Assembly: GCA_027943245.1 (NCBI GenBank) | Contig: JANDJZ010000447.1 | Span: 1 to 30,984, forward strand | Length of the DNA stretch: 30,984 bases | Direction of reading: 5' to 3' | Source: Acanthamoeba sp. SK_2022b | Taxonomy: Eukaryota; Discosea; Longamoebia; Acanthamoebidae | Part shown: positions 30,649 through 30,984 of the stretch, piece by piece | Numbering within the stretch: position 1 is the first letter of the stretch | Layout of the letters: each line of letters begins with the position of its first letter | Notes under the pieces: generated by a model | Told to the model about the DNA's origin: nothing | Database searches by the model: none | What the model saw: the letters and a program-made list of their open reading frames with translations, nothing else | Position numbers and translations under genes: made by a program

Positions 30649-30984
30649 AGTGTATGTTCGGCCCTACAAAAGCACGACAAGTCCCTCACCATGCGTCTCT
30701 CCTTGTTGTTGGGGGCTGCAAAGCCGTGTTACTTGGGCCTTCTCTTCTGTTGGCTTGCGTTTGTCTTGGCGACGCAATTTTCACCAGCGCGTCGCTTTGG
30801 GCAGAGCGAGCCTGGGCGCTGCTCAGGGAACCAACCCCCGACAAACACTACAAACTACCAAGGGAGAGCTCTGGCGGCTGGCAACCTAGGGGTCTCCACT
30901 CTCTGAACTTCTTGCCGACACGATATACTAGTGCCACAACCACAGCTCCCCTAGAGGGTTGAGTTCAGATAAACTTATATAAGG
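30649..30984. other. Upstream region of the EF-hand gene, window edge
   Basis: The region contains a plus-strand frame from an ATG at 30691 (71 codons) whose start looks like a signal peptide (LGLLFCWLAFVLA). It then turns into sequence with no domain and stops at 30906, so I do not call it. A palindromic TATA-type box, CTTATATAAG, lies at about 30974-30983, at the right edge. It could serve the EF-hand gene if the 5' UTR is long, or a gene to the right. Confidence 0.4.

Noticed and set aside
30691..30906. A plus-strand frame starting with a signal-peptide-like sequence
   Set aside because: After the hydrophobic start the sequence has no domain or bias, and no intron with supporting downstream exon can be placed before the window ends. 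It also sits where the EF-hand gene's 5' UTR should be.
1..30984. CRISPR arrays, insertion sequences, bacterial operators or ribosome binding sites
   Set aside because: None is expected or seen. The spliced genes show the DNA is eukaryotic, and the repeats are simple-sequence arrays without spacers.

Overview
The window looks like nuclear DNA of a GC-rich, intron-dense protist. The most likely source is an amoebozoan close to Acanthamoeba. That assignment is inference: short introns (about 45-180 nt), coding GC preference, tight gene packing, a receptor tyrosine-kinase-like gene, ATG16, a LARGE-type glycosyltransferase and a Crinkler-type NTPase/nuclease all fit, but no marker gene proves it. 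I placed exons by hand, requiring reading-phase continuity and agreement with family motifs; the exon lists are in each entry.

Layout, left to right. (1) 1-92, minus: the first residues of a CIR-N domain (splicing/corepressor type) protein running off the left edge. (2) 310-2941, plus: tripeptidyl-peptidase 1-like sedolisin, 11 exons. (3) 3509-6710, plus: autophagy protein ATG16, coiled coil plus seven-bladed WD40, 16 exons. (4) 7271-8969, plus: BAR-SH3 membrane-curvature protein. (5) 9201-12978, plus: type II membrane GT49 (LARGE/B4GAT1-like) glycosyltransferase with an FN3-like and a carbohydrate-binding-like stem. (6) 13129-15826, plus: P-loop NTPase plus restriction-endonuclease-like protein resembling Crinkler-RHS-type effectors, with one unresolved frame change. 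(7) 16047-17725, minus: 3-ketodihydrosphingosine reductase. (8) 17777-21415, minus: receptor tyrosine-kinase-like protein. (9) 22066-22356, minus: small Cys-rich two-helix membrane protein. (10) 22547-23664, plus: COQ4. (11) 23851-25075, minus: PH-domain protein. (12) 25395-29476, minus: membrane-anchored PP2C phosphatase with a long acidic region and a Gly-Glu repeat. (13) 29650-30648, minus: four-EF-hand protein with a charged tail. The right 330 bases hold no gene I can support.

The genes do not form one pathway. Several serve membranes, lysosomes and signalling (TPP1, ATG16, BAR-SH3, GT49, KDSR, receptor kinase, PH, PP2C, EF-hand), as expected of a random stretch of a phagocytic protist genome. 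The items most worth a second look are the NTPase/nuclease gene, the splice-site usage (39 of 85 introns I placed begin GTAC and four begin GC), the PP2C and GT49 architectures, a sequence block shared by two upstream regions, and simple-sequence arrays lying almost wholly inside introns.
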